From Marinomonas lutimaris (GTDB lineage Bacteria > Pseudomonadota > Gammaproteobacteria > Pseudomonadales > Marinomonadaceae), in NCBI RefSeq assembly GCF_019426345.1, contig NZ_JAHLLW010000019.1, forward strand, positions 20,538 to 84,537: a stretch of 64,000 bases of DNA, in the 5' to 3' direction. The notes beneath the pieces were generated by a model that was not told where the DNA came from, did not search any database, and was given only the letters and a program-made list of their open reading frames with translations. Each line of letters starts with the position of its first letter. Position 1 is the first letter of the stretch. Below, one piece after another: positions 27,523 to 35,704 of the stretch. Made by a program: the position numbers and the translations under genes.

Positions 27523-27777
27523 TTACTGACGATACAAAATCATACCAGCGTGATAAAGCACTCCATCTATAAAGGTGCCATCAGCAGTAAAACCTGTGTC
27601 ATCCCAATACTCGATATAATCGCCAGAAATTCGATAGCGCCCTTGATAAGCCACTTCTTTATTCCCTCTTGCTTCAATATAACGGTTATTAGGTAATAGT
27701 TGATGTCGTATGTAGCTATCCTCTGTCATCCACATACCGACATAAGGATGCGGAACCTCTGGCTCTTTTTTAGCCAT
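27523..27777 (-). CDS. Atu4866-like small protein
   Basis: This 84-residue protein matches the family named after Agrobacterium Atu4866, a small beta-barrel of unknown function ([59 protein letters not shown]). No signal peptide is seen. It begins 6 bp after the exported NTF2-like gene stops, so the two form an operon. Homologues are often found beside NTF2-like proteins and LysR regulators. It is the last gene before the efp remnant. Confidence 0.75.
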   Translation of the reverse strand: MAKKEPEVPHPYVGMWMTEDSYIRHQLLPNNRYIEARGNKEVAYQGRYRISGDYIEYWDDTGFTADGTFIDGVLYHAGMILYRQ

Positions 27778-27783
27778 AATCTT

Positions 27784-28350
27784 TCAATGTTCCTTTTTCA
27801 TCGCATCGTAGTAATGTGCAATATCTTTAGCTTCAACAACCCACGCATAATTCAGTTCTTGATGAATCTTCCATTCGCCAGAATCACATCTCCAGCCCAA
27901 TTGAGAACGTCCGTTAAATGGAATAACTCCACCACTTTTTTGCGTTATTGTGCCAACAAACCCGATGGTTGTTGACGAAACCTTATCGCCAACAAGTTCA
28001 CTATGCCCTTCTGTCAGAGCATGTGTAACTGATTCAGCGTTTGCTTGTAAGCCCTCCCAGTTAGCACCATAGATCGCGGCATTATCAAACAACTGATTAT
28101 CACCTGGGGCAAAGTTATCCCAATAAATACCCGCTGGGTCTTGCAAGTTATAGTAACGGCTCATTTTAGTAGCAAAAATGAACTCGGGGGCATCTGTCTT
28201 TTTTTCCCACCCCTTCATAATCCAATGCTTATGAAGTTCCAATGGAGAGTCTGCACCAGTTTGTGCACAAGTATGCTCCGCTGCTTGTAGCTGCACAGAA
28301 CCTAAACTAAAAAAAAGTACTAGAGAAAGAGTCGATTTGAGATGTGTCAT
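27784..28350 (-). CDS. exported NTF2/SnoaL-like protein
   Basis: This protein has 188 residues with a signal peptide (residues 1-23, LQAA|E). The mature chain begins HTCAQTGADSPLELHKHW, and C28 and the later C in GWRCDSGEW may pair. A cone-fold signature is visible (FDNAAIYGANWEGLQANAESVTHALTEGHSELVGDKVSSTTIGFVGTI, GRSQLGWRCDSGEWKIHQELNYAW). The activity is unknown. It is the first gene of a two-gene operon with the Atu4866-like gene and is divergent from lysR, with a palindrome at 28382-28399 between them. Confidence 0.78.
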   Translation of the reverse strand: MTHLKSTLSLVLFFSLGSVQLQAAEHTCAQTGADSPLELHKHWIMKGWEKKTDAPEFIFATKMSRYYNLQDPAGIYWDNFAPGDNQLFDNAAIYGANWEGLQANAESVTHALTEGHSELVGDKVSSTTIGFVGTITQKSGGVIPFNGRSQLGWRCDSGEWKIHQELNYAWVVEAKDIAHYYDAMKKEH

Positions 28351-28381
28351 AGATCACCTTTTATATTGTCAGAGTAGAATC

Positions 28382-28399
28382 GAGACATTGCTATGTCTC
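28382..28399. promoter_or_regulatory. palindrome, probable LysR operator
   Basis: GAGACAT-TGCT-ATGTCTC is a perfect 7 bp inverted repeat with a 4 bp spacer. It lies in the 125 bp between the divergent NTF2-like gene and lysR, 32 bp before the former, where a LysR protein would bind. Confidence 0.5.
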
Positions 28400-28475
28400 A
28401 ACTTGCTTTAACATTATAAAAACGTGATATTGATTAGAGTAGATAGCCATTACTTGACATATTGGTAAGCAAATT

Positions 28476-29378
28476 ATGACAATGAAAATCGACCTGAATA
28501 TCCTGCCAGTTTTTATCGCCGTCGCGGAAGAACACAATTTCCGAGTAGCAGCCGACAGATTAGGAATAACACGATCTGCAGTCAGTCAGATGATTAGAAA
28601 GCTTGAGGATCAACTAGGCATCGCTTTATTTACCCGAACCACAAGAAGCGTGAAACTAACTGAAGCAGGAGAACATCTTTACAGCCAAATGCGCCCCCAA
28701 TTAGAGAATGTGAACTCTTCTTTAGAAGATATTACCAGCCACAAATCCCCACGAGGATTACTAAGAATAGCTTCGACCTCTATTGCAGAACCTTTTTTAT
28801 CTGGAAAGTTTATTGTCGAGTTTTCAAAAAAGTACCCAGACATTGAGTTGGATATTACAGTCACCGATGATGAATTTGATATTGTAAAAGCAGGCTTTGA
28901 TGCAGGAGTTCGTCTTGGTGACAGCCTAGAACAAGATATGATCGCCCTGCCTATCTGCGGCTTACAAAGAGATATGGCTGTTGCTTCGCCAGACTACATA
29001 GCGCAGCAAGGTATTCCAAAACACCCTAAAGACTTACTCAATCATCGCTGCATTGGTTGGCGCCCAAAGCTAAACAATCGCCCCTATTATTGGGAGTTTA
29101 GTGAAAACGAAAAAGACTTTGAGGTGTCGGTAGAGCCTCAAATCACCACTAATGACTTCCGATTAATGTTGCGCGTTGCACTGGCTGGGGGTGGAATCAC
29201 TTTTGCGACAGAAGAAACCTTCCGCCCCTTTATTAAGGCAGGCAAACTAGTCCCCTTACTCGAAGAGTTTCTGCCAACTTTTTCTGGCTTTTACTTCTTT
29301 TACCCAAACCGAGAAAACATGTCTCCGAAATTAAGGGCCATGGTAGATTTTGTAAAATCTTGGAAACAAACGAATTGA
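28476..29378 (+). CDS. LysR family transcriptional regulator
   Basis: This is a DNA-binding regulator of 300 residues. The winged helix-turn-helix covers residues 5-65 (LPVFIAVAEEHNFRVAADRLGITRSAVSQMIRKLEDQLGIALFTRTTRSVKLTEAG). A substrate-binding-like effector domain follows (about 92-297) with GVRLGDSLEQDMIALPI. It resembles the CrgA/YafC branch of LysR proteins. It is divergent from the NTF2-like/Atu4866 operon, the probable target. It ends about 40 bp before the efp terminator, inside the segment bracketed by the efp direct repeats. Confidence 0.9.
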   Translation: MTMKIDLNILPVFIAVAEEHNFRVAADRLGITRSAVSQMIRKLEDQLGIALFTRTTRSVKLTEAGEHLYSQMRPQLENVNSSLEDITSHKSPRGLLRIASTSIAEPFLSGKFIVEFSKKYPDIELDITVTDDEFDIVKAGFDAGVRLGDSLEQDMIALPICGLQRDMAVASPDYIAQQGIPKHPKDLLNHRCIGWRPKLNNRPYYWEFSENEKDFEVSVEPQITTNDFRLMLRVALAGGGITFATEETFRPFIKAGKLVPLLEEFLPTFSGFYFFYPNRENMSPKLRAMVDFVKSWKQTN

Positions 29379-29414
29379 TTACCAAGCTAGCTATCTAACA
29401 GTTCACAATCGTAT

Positions 29415-29448
29415 AAAAAAAGCCCCGATAGTTTCCTATCGGGGCTTT
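29415..29448 (-). terminator. rho-independent terminator of efp
   Basis: AAAGCCCCGATAG (29419-29431), loop TTTC, CTATCGGGGCTTT (29436-29448). On the minus strand it ends in a run of seven T. A mutated copy of this same terminator lies at 27306-27337. Confidence 0.92.
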
Positions 29449-29473
29449 CATCTTCGTTACGCAAATTCAGGAA

Positions 29474-30049
29474 TTACTTGCCTGTAGCGCGAGAAACGTA
29501 ATCGCCAGTACGAGTATCAACACGCAATACTTCACCGATGTTGATAAACAGTGGTACGCGAACCATAGCACCAGTCACCAAGAAAGCCGGTTTAGAACCG
29601 CCGTTAGCAGTATCGCCTTTTACACCAGGGTCAGTTTCTTTTACTTCAAGCTCGATGAAGTTAGGAGCAGCAACCGCCAATGGCGCACCGTTGTATAAAG
29701 TTACAACGTATTTTTCTTGCTCTTTAAGCCACTTGATCGTGTCGCCAACAGCTGTTTCATCCGCTGCGTGTTGTTCGAAAGAACCATCCACAGCCATGAA
29801 GTGCCAGAACTCGCCGTCGGTGTACAAGTACTCCATATCGGTGTCCATTACGTCAGCAGTTTCTAGTGTATCACCAGATTTAAAAGTACGTTCCCAAACG
29901 CGACCTGTTTTTAGGTTACGCAGCTTGATGCGGTTAAAGGCTTGGCCTTTACCTGGTTTAACGTGTTCGTTGTCGATAATCGCACATGGATCGTTGTCGA
30001 CCATTACTTTAGAACCGCTGCGCATTTCGCTGGTAGAAATATTAGCCAT
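29474..30049 (-). CDS. efp: elongation factor P
   Basis: EF-P relieves ribosome stalling at polyproline stretches. It has 191 residues in three beta-barrel domains: KOW-like N-terminal domain with the modified loop KPGKGQAF (lysine K34 is the beta-lysylation site), then OB domains with [18 protein letters not shown] and [31 protein letters not shown] lies upstream of the ATG. It is divergent from epmB (188 bp) and near epmA, which together supply K34 modification. It shares its last 45 codons and terminator with the decayed copy at 27306-27489. Confidence 0.97.
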   Translation of the reverse strand: MANISTSEMRSGSKVMVDNDPCAIIDNEHVKPGKGQAFNRIKLRNLKTGRVWERTFKSGDTLETADVMDTDMEYLYTDGEFWHFMAVDGSFEQHAADETAVGDTIKWLKEQEKYVVTLYNGAPLAVAAPNFIELEVKETDPGVKGDTANGGSKPAFLVTGAMVRVPLFINIGEVLRVDTRTGDYVSRATGK

Positions 30050-30078
30050 ACATCCTCACAGTATATTTTTAGAGAAAA

Positions 30079-30192
30079 GGCTCTGACTGGCGTATCATGT
30101 CAGTCCCAAGATCTCTGCAAACTTCTTTTTATATCATTTAGAACCACTAAATAGACAAATAAAAAGAGCGTTTGCAAAGATCTCTGAGAGCC
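30079..30192. promoter_or_regulatory. large dyad between divergent efp and epmB
   Basis: AGATCTCTGCAAAC.. (30109-30132) pairs with ..GTTTGCAAAGATCT (30159-30183) over about 24 bp with few mismatches, and the stem continues as TTTTTAT/ATAAAAA. An outer stem GGCTCT (30079-30084)/AGAGCC (30187-30192) brackets it. A small hairpin GACTG/CAGTC lies in between. It fills most of the 188 bp intergenic region and may be a shared operator, a structured leader or a transcription block between efp and epmB. Confidence 0.6.
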
Positions 30193-30236
30193 ACTGGCCG
30201 AGTAGGCCAAAATAAGTTGGCGCAATCATAACCCAA

Positions 30237-31280
30237 ATGAACACAATTTTGCAGATATTTGACGTGATCCCTATTCAAACAAAGAACAATTTAAGCTGGT
30301 CGCAGCACCTGTCACAGGCCCTAACCTCCTTACCTGAACTGGTTGAGCATTTAGGCTTACCAAAAAGTCTTGCTCAACAAGGCATAGAAGCGCATCAGAG
30401 CTTCAAATTATTGGTGCCTCGCCCTTATTTGTCGCGCATTGAATATGGCAACCCTAACGATCCGCTGCTGCTGCAAGTCTTACCCAGCATCGCAGAGATG
30501 CAAAAGGTTCCAGGTTACACAAAGGATCCATTAGAAGAAGCAGACCACAATCCACAAAAAGCCATCGTGCATAAATACAAACGCCGTTTGTTGGTGATTA
30601 CGACTGGCACTTGCGCGGTAAATTGTCGTTACTGTTTCCGTCGCCATTTTCCTTATGGCGATAATCAATTGGCGCAAGCAGAATGGGACTCGGTAATCGA
30701 CTATCTAAAAGCCCATCCAGAAGTCAACGAAGTGATCTTAAGTGGTGGCGATCCCTTAATGATGAAAGACGCTTTGCTCGCTGACAAAGTCCGCAAGCTT
30801 GATGCCTTGCCACAAATAAAACGTCTGCGCATTCATTCACGTTTGCCAGTAGTAATTCCTGACCGCGTTTGCGACGACATGCTGGCGTGGATCAAGGCAA
30901 GTCGCCTAAACATTGTCATGGTGTGGCACATTAATCATGCCAATGAAATGGACGAAGAACTTGCCGAGGCAGCCTATAAGCTGAAAAGAGCGGGCGTTAC
31001 CTTGCTCAACCAAGGCGTTCTACTAAAAGGCGTGAACGACTCCGTAGAAGCTCAAGTCAATTTGAGCGAAGCCGTGTTTGATGCAGGAATTTTGCCTTAC
31101 TACATGTTCACGCTAGATCCGGTAGAGGGCGCGGCACACTTTGATATTTCCATCGAAGATGCGCAACGCTTGATGGGAAAAGTCGCCGCTGAATTGCCAG
31201 GTTATTTAGTGCCAAGGCTCGCCAAGGAAATCCCCGGCAAACCAGCGAAAAGCATGTTTGCACCACTACTTGGGGACTGA
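30237..31280 (+). CDS. epmB: lysine 2,3-aminomutase EpmB for EF-P
   Basis: EpmB converts (S)-alpha-lysine to (R)-beta-lysine, the substrate of EpmA. It is a radical SAM, PLP-dependent enzyme of 347 residues. The [4Fe-4S] cluster motif is CxxxCxxC at C126, C130 and C133 (GTCAVNCRYCFRR). Other motifs are VNEVILSGGDPLMM and RIHSRLPVVIP, and a C-terminal lysine (KSMF) lies where the PLP lysine is expected. It is divergent from efp and convergent with the RNase J-like gene with only 6 bp between the stops. EpmC, the hydroxylase, is not in the window. Confidence 0.94.
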   Translation: MNTILQIFDVIPIQTKNNLSWSQHLSQALTSLPELVEHLGLPKSLAQQGIEAHQSFKLLVPRPYLSRIEYGNPNDPLLLQVLPSIAEMQKVPGYTKDPLEEADHNPQKAIVHKYKRRLLVITTGTCAVNCRYCFRRHFPYGDNQLAQAEWDSVIDYLKAHPEVNEVILSGGDPLMMKDALLADKVRKLDALPQIKRLRIHSRLPVVIPDRVCDDMLAWIKASRLNIVMVWHINHANEMDEELAEAAYKLKRAGVTLLNQGVLLKGVNDSVEAQVNLSEAVFDAGILPYYMFTLDPVEGAAHFDISIEDAQRLMGKVAAELPGYLVPRLAKEIPGKPAKSMFAPLLGD

Positions 31281-31286
31281 TTCGCT

Positions 31287-32666
31287 TTATCTGAGCAGCG
31301 CAATACGACCGACTTTTACTTGCTGACGTCGAATACTTACGTTTGGCGCAAGCTGGTATAAGTCACCATTTCGTCCGATCAATTGATCAGGCACATGGCT
31401 GAGCTTCGCCACGTCAGCGTTAGCATCCAAATGTTTCGGCTCACCATGAACGGGAATCGCTAATTGCGGCTGCACCCAAGTATAAAGCTGCTTAAGCTCT
31501 TCTCGGCAAGGATGACCACTAACATGAATGGTTAAGTCGGTTTCATGGGCTTGCAAGGTGCGGATTTTCCGACCTTTAAATTGCTCGGCTAATCTGTCTA
31601 TAGCCTGCTCATTGCCAGGAATGCGCATGGAACTAAAAATCACCAAATCATCGGCTTCAAGACTCAAATCAAAACAATTATCGGCGGCCAATCGGTTCAA
31701 GGTCGCCCTTGGTTCCCCTTGGCTTCCTGTGACCACCGCCAATACTTCTTCTCTTGGTAAATAGCCGAGATGCGCGGCGTCGATAATCGGTAAATCATCT
31801 GGCCAATGACCTGTCACCCGTGCCGCGCTAACCATGTTTGTCAGCGATCTTCCGATCAAGGCAAGGTAACGACCTGTCTCTTTTGCGACTTGCCCCAATG
31901 CCACTAAACGAGCAACATTACTACTAAAACAACCGACTACAACACGGTTCTTTTCTGCCTCAATGGTTTTTAATAAGCCCTGATAACAATCACTTTCAGA
32001 TGGCGAGAAACCCTCTTTTAGCGCATTGGTAGAATCACACACCATGGCGAGAATATTTTCTTTGGCTAATGCTTGAAAGGCTGCGGAAGAAAACGCATCA
32101 CCCAAAATCGGCTTTTTATCGATTTTCCAATCACCCGTATGAAAGATACGACCAGCAGGCGTGTCGATGGTCATCGCATAAGGTTCTGGAACAGAATGAG
32201 TCAATCCCAACCATTTGACATTAAACACACCAATCTTTTTGGTTTCGTTTTCTTTCACTTCAATAATCGGCACTTGATCGGTCAAACCCACTTGAACCAA
32301 CTTACGACGCAAAACCTCTGCGGTAAAAGCCGTAGTGTAAACAGGACATTTAAAACGTCGCCACAAAAAAGGTAAAGCGCCCACATGATCTTCATGAGCG
32401 TGAGTGATCACAATGCCAGCTAAACGTTCTTTTTGCTCGGTGATAAAACGTGGGTCTGCGCAAACAATCTCAGAAGTCCGCAAATCATCAGGCGCTAACG
32501 GTTCATTGAAGGAAACACCACAATCCACCATCAACCATTGGCCGTCATGACCATAAAGGTTCATGTTCATGCCAATTTCGCCGGTGCCTCCTAAAGGCAA
32601 AAACCACAAATCCTCTTGCGAGGGAATCAAAGATGAAATAACGCACTCCTTGTGAATACAGGTCAA
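31287..32666 (-). CDS. RNase J-like metallo-beta-lactamase fold ribonuclease
   Basis: This is a ribonuclease J/beta-CASP-type metal-dependent nuclease of about 450 residues. The zinc motif HAHEDH is at residues 89-94 (numbered from the TTG at 32666), with a VDCGV strand before it, FHTGDWKI, MVCDSTNA, VVTGSQGEPRATL and VHGEPKHL. Proteobacterial members of this size lack the C-terminal tail of Bacillus RNase J. The start is uncertain: TTG 32666 has no good ribosome site, while AAGGAG (32646-32651) lies six bases before an in-frame ATT at 32639; homologues begin about where the ATT lies. It is convergent with epmB. Confidence 0.85.
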   Translation of the reverse strand: MTCIHKECVISSLIPSQEDLWFLPLGGTGEIGMNMNLYGHDGQWLMVDCGVSFNEPLAPDDLRTSEIVCADPRFITEQKERLAGIVITHAHEDHVGALPFLWRRFKCPVYTTAFTAEVLRRKLVQVGLTDQVPIIEVKENETKKIGVFNVKWLGLTHSVPEPYAMTIDTPAGRIFHTGDWKIDKKPILGDAFSSAAFQALAKENILAMVCDSTNALKEGFSPSESDCYQGLLKTIEAEKNRVVVGCFSSNVARLVALGQVAKETGRYLALIGRSLTNMVSAARVTGHWPDDLPIIDAAHLGYLPREEVLAVVTGSQGEPRATLNRLAADNCFDLSLEADDLVIFSSMRIPGNEQAIDRLAEQFKGRKIRTLQAHETDLTIHVSGHPCREELKQLYTWVQPQLAIPVHGEPKHLDANADVAKLSHVPDQLIGRNGDLYQLAPNVSIRRQQVKVGRIALLR

Positions 32667-32740
32667 TTGGCTCTATGGTACGCATTTTTCGTAAATATCC
32701 CAGCGCGCTCGTTACGATTGGATAAAAGAAACTAAAATAA

Positions 32741-32777
32741 AAAACCTCTTTCTACTTTTTAGGTAAAAAGAGGTTTT
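32741..32777 (-). terminator. terminator of the amidohydrolase gene
   Basis: AAAACCTCTTT (32741-32751) pairs with AAAGAGGTTTT (32767-32777). On the minus strand the stem runs into TTTTTTATTTT. Confidence 0.85.
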
Positions 32778-32805
32778 ATCGAATCAAGAATATATAAACG
32801 ATGCT

Positions 32806-34212
32806 TTATAAAACTTCTTCACCATTAGCTATCACTGTATCTCGTACGGTTTGAGTATAGTCTTGAGCCTCTTTCAAGATAGCAGCTTCATCTACGGTGA
32901 GAATTTTTTTGTCTTCCATGAGGATTTTGCCATCGACTATGCTGTGTCGAACATCGCTAGGGTAAGCAGAATAAACCAAAGCAGAGTAAGGATTATACAT
33001 AGGTACCATATGTGGAGCCTTGGTATCCACTACGATAATGTCAGCTAGTTTGCCGACTTCTAATGAACCAACACGGTCTTCCATATGAAGCGCTTTTGCT
33101 GCCCCCATGGTCGCCATATCAATGACTTTAATTGGTGGCATTGCCGCACGATCTTGATTAACCAATTTATGGACTTTAGCAACCTGCCCAAATTCAGCAA
33201 TGGTACTTAGATTATTGCCAGACATTGGACCATCTGTCCCTAGACCAATGCGCACGCCTTCGTCGTACATTTTTAAAGCAGGCGAAACACCTTTCGCCGA
33301 CTTGATATTCGCGCTCATGTTATGCGCCACGCCCATGCCACTTTCTTTGACAAGCTCAATATCATGATCGTCTACTAGGATCATATGAGCGCCAACTAAA
33401 TGCTCATTCAAAGCACCAATATCATGCATATATTGAACAGGGCTTTTACCGTCAGCTCGCTCGGCAATTTTTTCTTGCTCAGTGTGAGATTCGGCTAAAT
33501 GGATCAATACGGGTACATTTTTTTCTTTGGATAATTTAGCTACTCGCTGTAACACTTCCGTGGTGTTTGTATAAGGAGCATGAGGCGCAAACGCTGGCGT
33601 AATACGCGGATGGTCTTTGTACTCGTCAATGAATTTTAACGCATAGTTAATACCTTCTTCGGCATTTTTAGCGTCGGCGACCGGAAACTTAATCACAGTT
33701 TCACCAAGTACAGCTCGCATACCAATTTGATCGACTGTTTTCGCTACCTCATCTTCAAAATAATACATATCTGCATAAGTAGTAACACCGCCACGCAACA
33801 TCTCGACATTGCCAAGATTAGCGCCAATACGCACCATATCACGGGTAATCAGCTTGTTTTCAAGAGGGAAAATATAACGATGCAATCGATCTGGTACGTC
33901 GTCTGCTAAAGAACGTAAAACCGTCATAGATACATGGGTATGAGTATTAATTAAGCCAGGCATAACAATATCACCTTGCACATCTAAGACTTTTTTTGCG
34001 TCAAATTGAGACGCTAATGACGCGTCGCCAACCGCGAAAATTTTATTACCTTTAATGGCGACCACACCCTGATGATAAAGCGTCTTGCTGTTATCCATGG
34101 TCAAAACGGTAGCGTCTTTGATCAACAAATCGACAGATTCTGCACCCCAAGATGGCACAGATAACGTCGTCGTTGCTAATACTGCCAATAAGACACTTTT
34201 TTTAAACTGCAT
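32806..34212 (-). CDS. exported amidohydrolase, MTA/SAH-deaminase-like
   Basis: This is a metal-dependent amidohydrolase of 468 residues with the architecture of 5-methylthioadenosine/S-adenosylhomocysteine deaminases and related nucleobase deaminases. The N-terminal metal site is in INTHTHVSM; further ligands appear in FAPHAPYTN, HLAES (H and E) and GTDGPMSGN (D). Unlike the usual cytosolic forms it starts with a Sec signal peptide (KKSVLLAVLATTTLSVPSWGA). I chose ATG 34212, which has AAGGG upstream, over the in-frame start at 34242. It is divergent from the 34333 gene and ends at a terminator. The substrate is unknown; a periplasmic nucleoside or base is plausible. Confidence 0.82.
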   Translation of the reverse strand: MQFKKSVLLAVLATTTLSVPSWGAESVDLLIKDATVLTMDNSKTLYHQGVVAIKGNKIFAVGDASLASQFDAKKVLDVQGDIVMPGLINTHTHVSMTVLRSLADDVPDRLHRYIFPLENKLITRDMVRIGANLGNVEMLRGGVTTYADMYYFEDEVAKTVDQIGMRAVLGETVIKFPVADAKNAEEGINYALKFIDEYKDHPRITPAFAPHAPYTNTTEVLQRVAKLSKEKNVPVLIHLAESHTEQEKIAERADGKSPVQYMHDIGALNEHLVGAHMILVDDHDIELVKESGMGVAHNMSANIKSAKGVSPALKMYDEGVRIGLGTDGPMSGNNLSTIAEFGQVAKVHKLVNQDRAAMPPIKVIDMATMGAAKALHMEDRVGSLEVGKLADIIVVDTKAPHMVPMYNPYSALVYSAYPSDVRHSIVDGKILMEDKKILTVDEAAILKEAQDYTQTVRDTVIANGEEVL

Positions 34213-34332
34213 TCGATTGCCCTTTATTAGATAATGTTCCAAATAGGTCGCTCTTCAATGACGGCGACATTGTTTAATACTTGCATGTTTCATTCCAACA
34301 CAAAAAGCATGTTCTAACTTTAGGATTAGAAA

Positions 34333-35268
34333 TTGAATAATAACATCGTCACCAAACTTCAAAGTGGTCTTGGCAAAGCCTTAACCTACTTCATTTTATT
34401 ATCCTGTTTGGCTATTTTGGTACTCTATCTGGTGCAGCGCTTTGGAACACAATACGCCGAAGACAAAATTCAAGAACAGCTTAATCAATCTGGTTTAGCA
34501 CCTTTTGTTCATTACGAAAGCATTCATCTTGACCCATTCACTCTGACGCCGTCTCTAGAAAATGTCAGCTTTGGCAACGAAAATTCGCCGTGGTTGCGTT
34601 TCGCTAGAATTTCGTTGAATAGCTATCCGATTAAATACCCAGATTTAAATGTGGATTTTTGGATCCAAAAAAGCCCAATAGACAGCTTGTCTCGTGAAAC
34701 ACGAGGCCTAATGCGCGCCGCGGGAGTTGATACCTTGCTTGGAAAAGGTTCTTTTACTTCCAAGGTAGAAGGCGAAAACGTCTCCTCTCATTTCAAATTA
34801 GATATAAAGGATCTTGGCAAGCTCGACCTGACTTCTAAAATCAACCTGTTAGACAACAGCATCGTTATGTCTGATTTACGTTCTGATGTGCTTGCGTCTT
34901 TTGCACTGGGTCAACCCGAAGCACTGCCAATCATCTATGGTGATGCCATCGAACTGCATTCTTTGGACGTAAGATACGAAGAGTCAGGATTAATCTCTCA
35001 CCTGTTTCCTCCATCGGTTATCTTACAAGACTCCCCAGAGAACCAGTTGAACAGACTAGAAAACATATGCCAAGCATTAGGGCTTGCGCCAGCTGACTCG
35101 GAAGAAGCGGAGCATATTGCCGAGACGTTGCTAGCGTTTCTGAAGCAACCAAAAAAGCTAAGTCTGACCCTATCACCTTCTTCAGCGATCAGCTTAAAAG
35201 AACTTGCTTTACTAGCCAGCGAAGGCATGCTCTATAAAGACAGTAAAATGACGTTATCGAACGATTAA
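34333..35268 (+). CDS. unrecognised membrane-anchored periplasmic protein, AsmA-like features
   Basis: I do not recognise this 311-residue protein. It starts at TTG, six bases after AGGAT. One hydrophobic helix lies at residues 17-35, followed by a long periplasmic domain rich in beta strands. The section FVHYESIHLDPFTLTPSLENVSFGN..RFARISLNSYPI is like the repeating strands of AsmA/DUF748-type proteins. Two small helix-rich pieces follow (about 235-275). It is divergent from the amidohydrolase with about 120 bp between. No cotranscribed partner is visible. Confidence 0.6.
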   Translation: MNNNIVTKLQSGLGKALTYFILLSCLAILVLYLVQRFGTQYAEDKIQEQLNQSGLAPFVHYESIHLDPFTLTPSLENVSFGNENSPWLRFARISLNSYPIKYPDLNVDFWIQKSPIDSLSRETRGLMRAAGVDTLLGKGSFTSKVEGENVSSHFKLDIKDLGKLDLTSKINLLDNSIVMSDLRSDVLASFALGQPEALPIIYGDAIELHSLDVRYEESGLISHLFPPSVILQDSPENQLNRLENICQALGLAPADSEEAEHIAETLLAFLKQPKKLSLTLSPSSAISLKELALLASEGMLYKDSKMTLSND

Positions 35269-35273
35269 TAAGC

Positions 35274-35310
35274 AAAAATTACAGCCCAAGTGTCTGTACA
35301 CATGGGCTGT
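35274..35310 (-). terminator. terminator of the DUF4870 gene
   Basis: ACAGCCCA (35281-35288) pairs with TGGGCTGT (35303-35310), extended by GTGT/ACAC. On the minus strand it is followed by AATTTTTGC. The plus strand has a weaker T-poor end. Confidence 0.78.
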
Positions 35311-35326
35311 AAAAATTATCGAGTCT

Positions 35327-35704
35327 CTAAAATGGGTTAAACATTTCTCGATAAGACTGGTTAGACGTCGCTCTGGCAATGCCTTTTACCATTCTGAAAA
35401 TCGACCAAACCCAAACACCAAATAACACGATGTAGCCGATAAAAAAGAACGCCAGTATCACGCCAATCACGCTCCAAAAAATCCCCCACCAAAAAGTACT
35501 AATGATATTGGCATAGTGATCTTCAAACAGTGTTCCGCGAGCCTCATCCGCTTTCACCATGGCCCATATCGCACCAATCAACCAAAAGACACCGGTAAAA
35601 ACGCCTAGCAACATAAAAATATAGGCAATCACTACATTGCTTTTTGCATTTTCCTCTCGCGGTGTTAACTGCCTAAAACGATTATCAGGTTCAAATCCGG
35701 ACAT
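35327..35704 (-). CDS. DUF4870-type small membrane protein
   Basis: This is a 125-residue protein with three to four hydrophobic helices, near residues 26-48, 70-90 and 92-110. The pattern fits DUF4870 (a family of small bacterial membrane proteins): AIWAMVKADEARGTLFEDHYANIISTFWWGIFWSVIGVIL. A polar head precedes it. Function unknown. It is transcribed alone and divergently from the NYN-domain gene. Confidence 0.75.
   Translation of the reverse strand: MSGFEPDNRFRQLTPREENAKSNVVIAYIFMLLGVFTGVFWLIGAIWAMVKADEARGTLFEDHYANIISTFWWGIFWSVIGVILAFFFIGYIVLFGVWVWSIFRMVKGIARATSNQSYREMFNPF

Noticed and set aside
27415..27696. A 93-codon plus-strand frame over the efp remnant and the Atu4866-like gene
   Set aside because: Antisense to both, no ribosome site, no recognisable domain; an accident of the remnant.
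29538..30086. A 182-codon open frame antisense to efp
   Set aside because: It is the complement of a strongly conserved gene, has no family likeness and carries a serine- and leucine-rich shadow composition.
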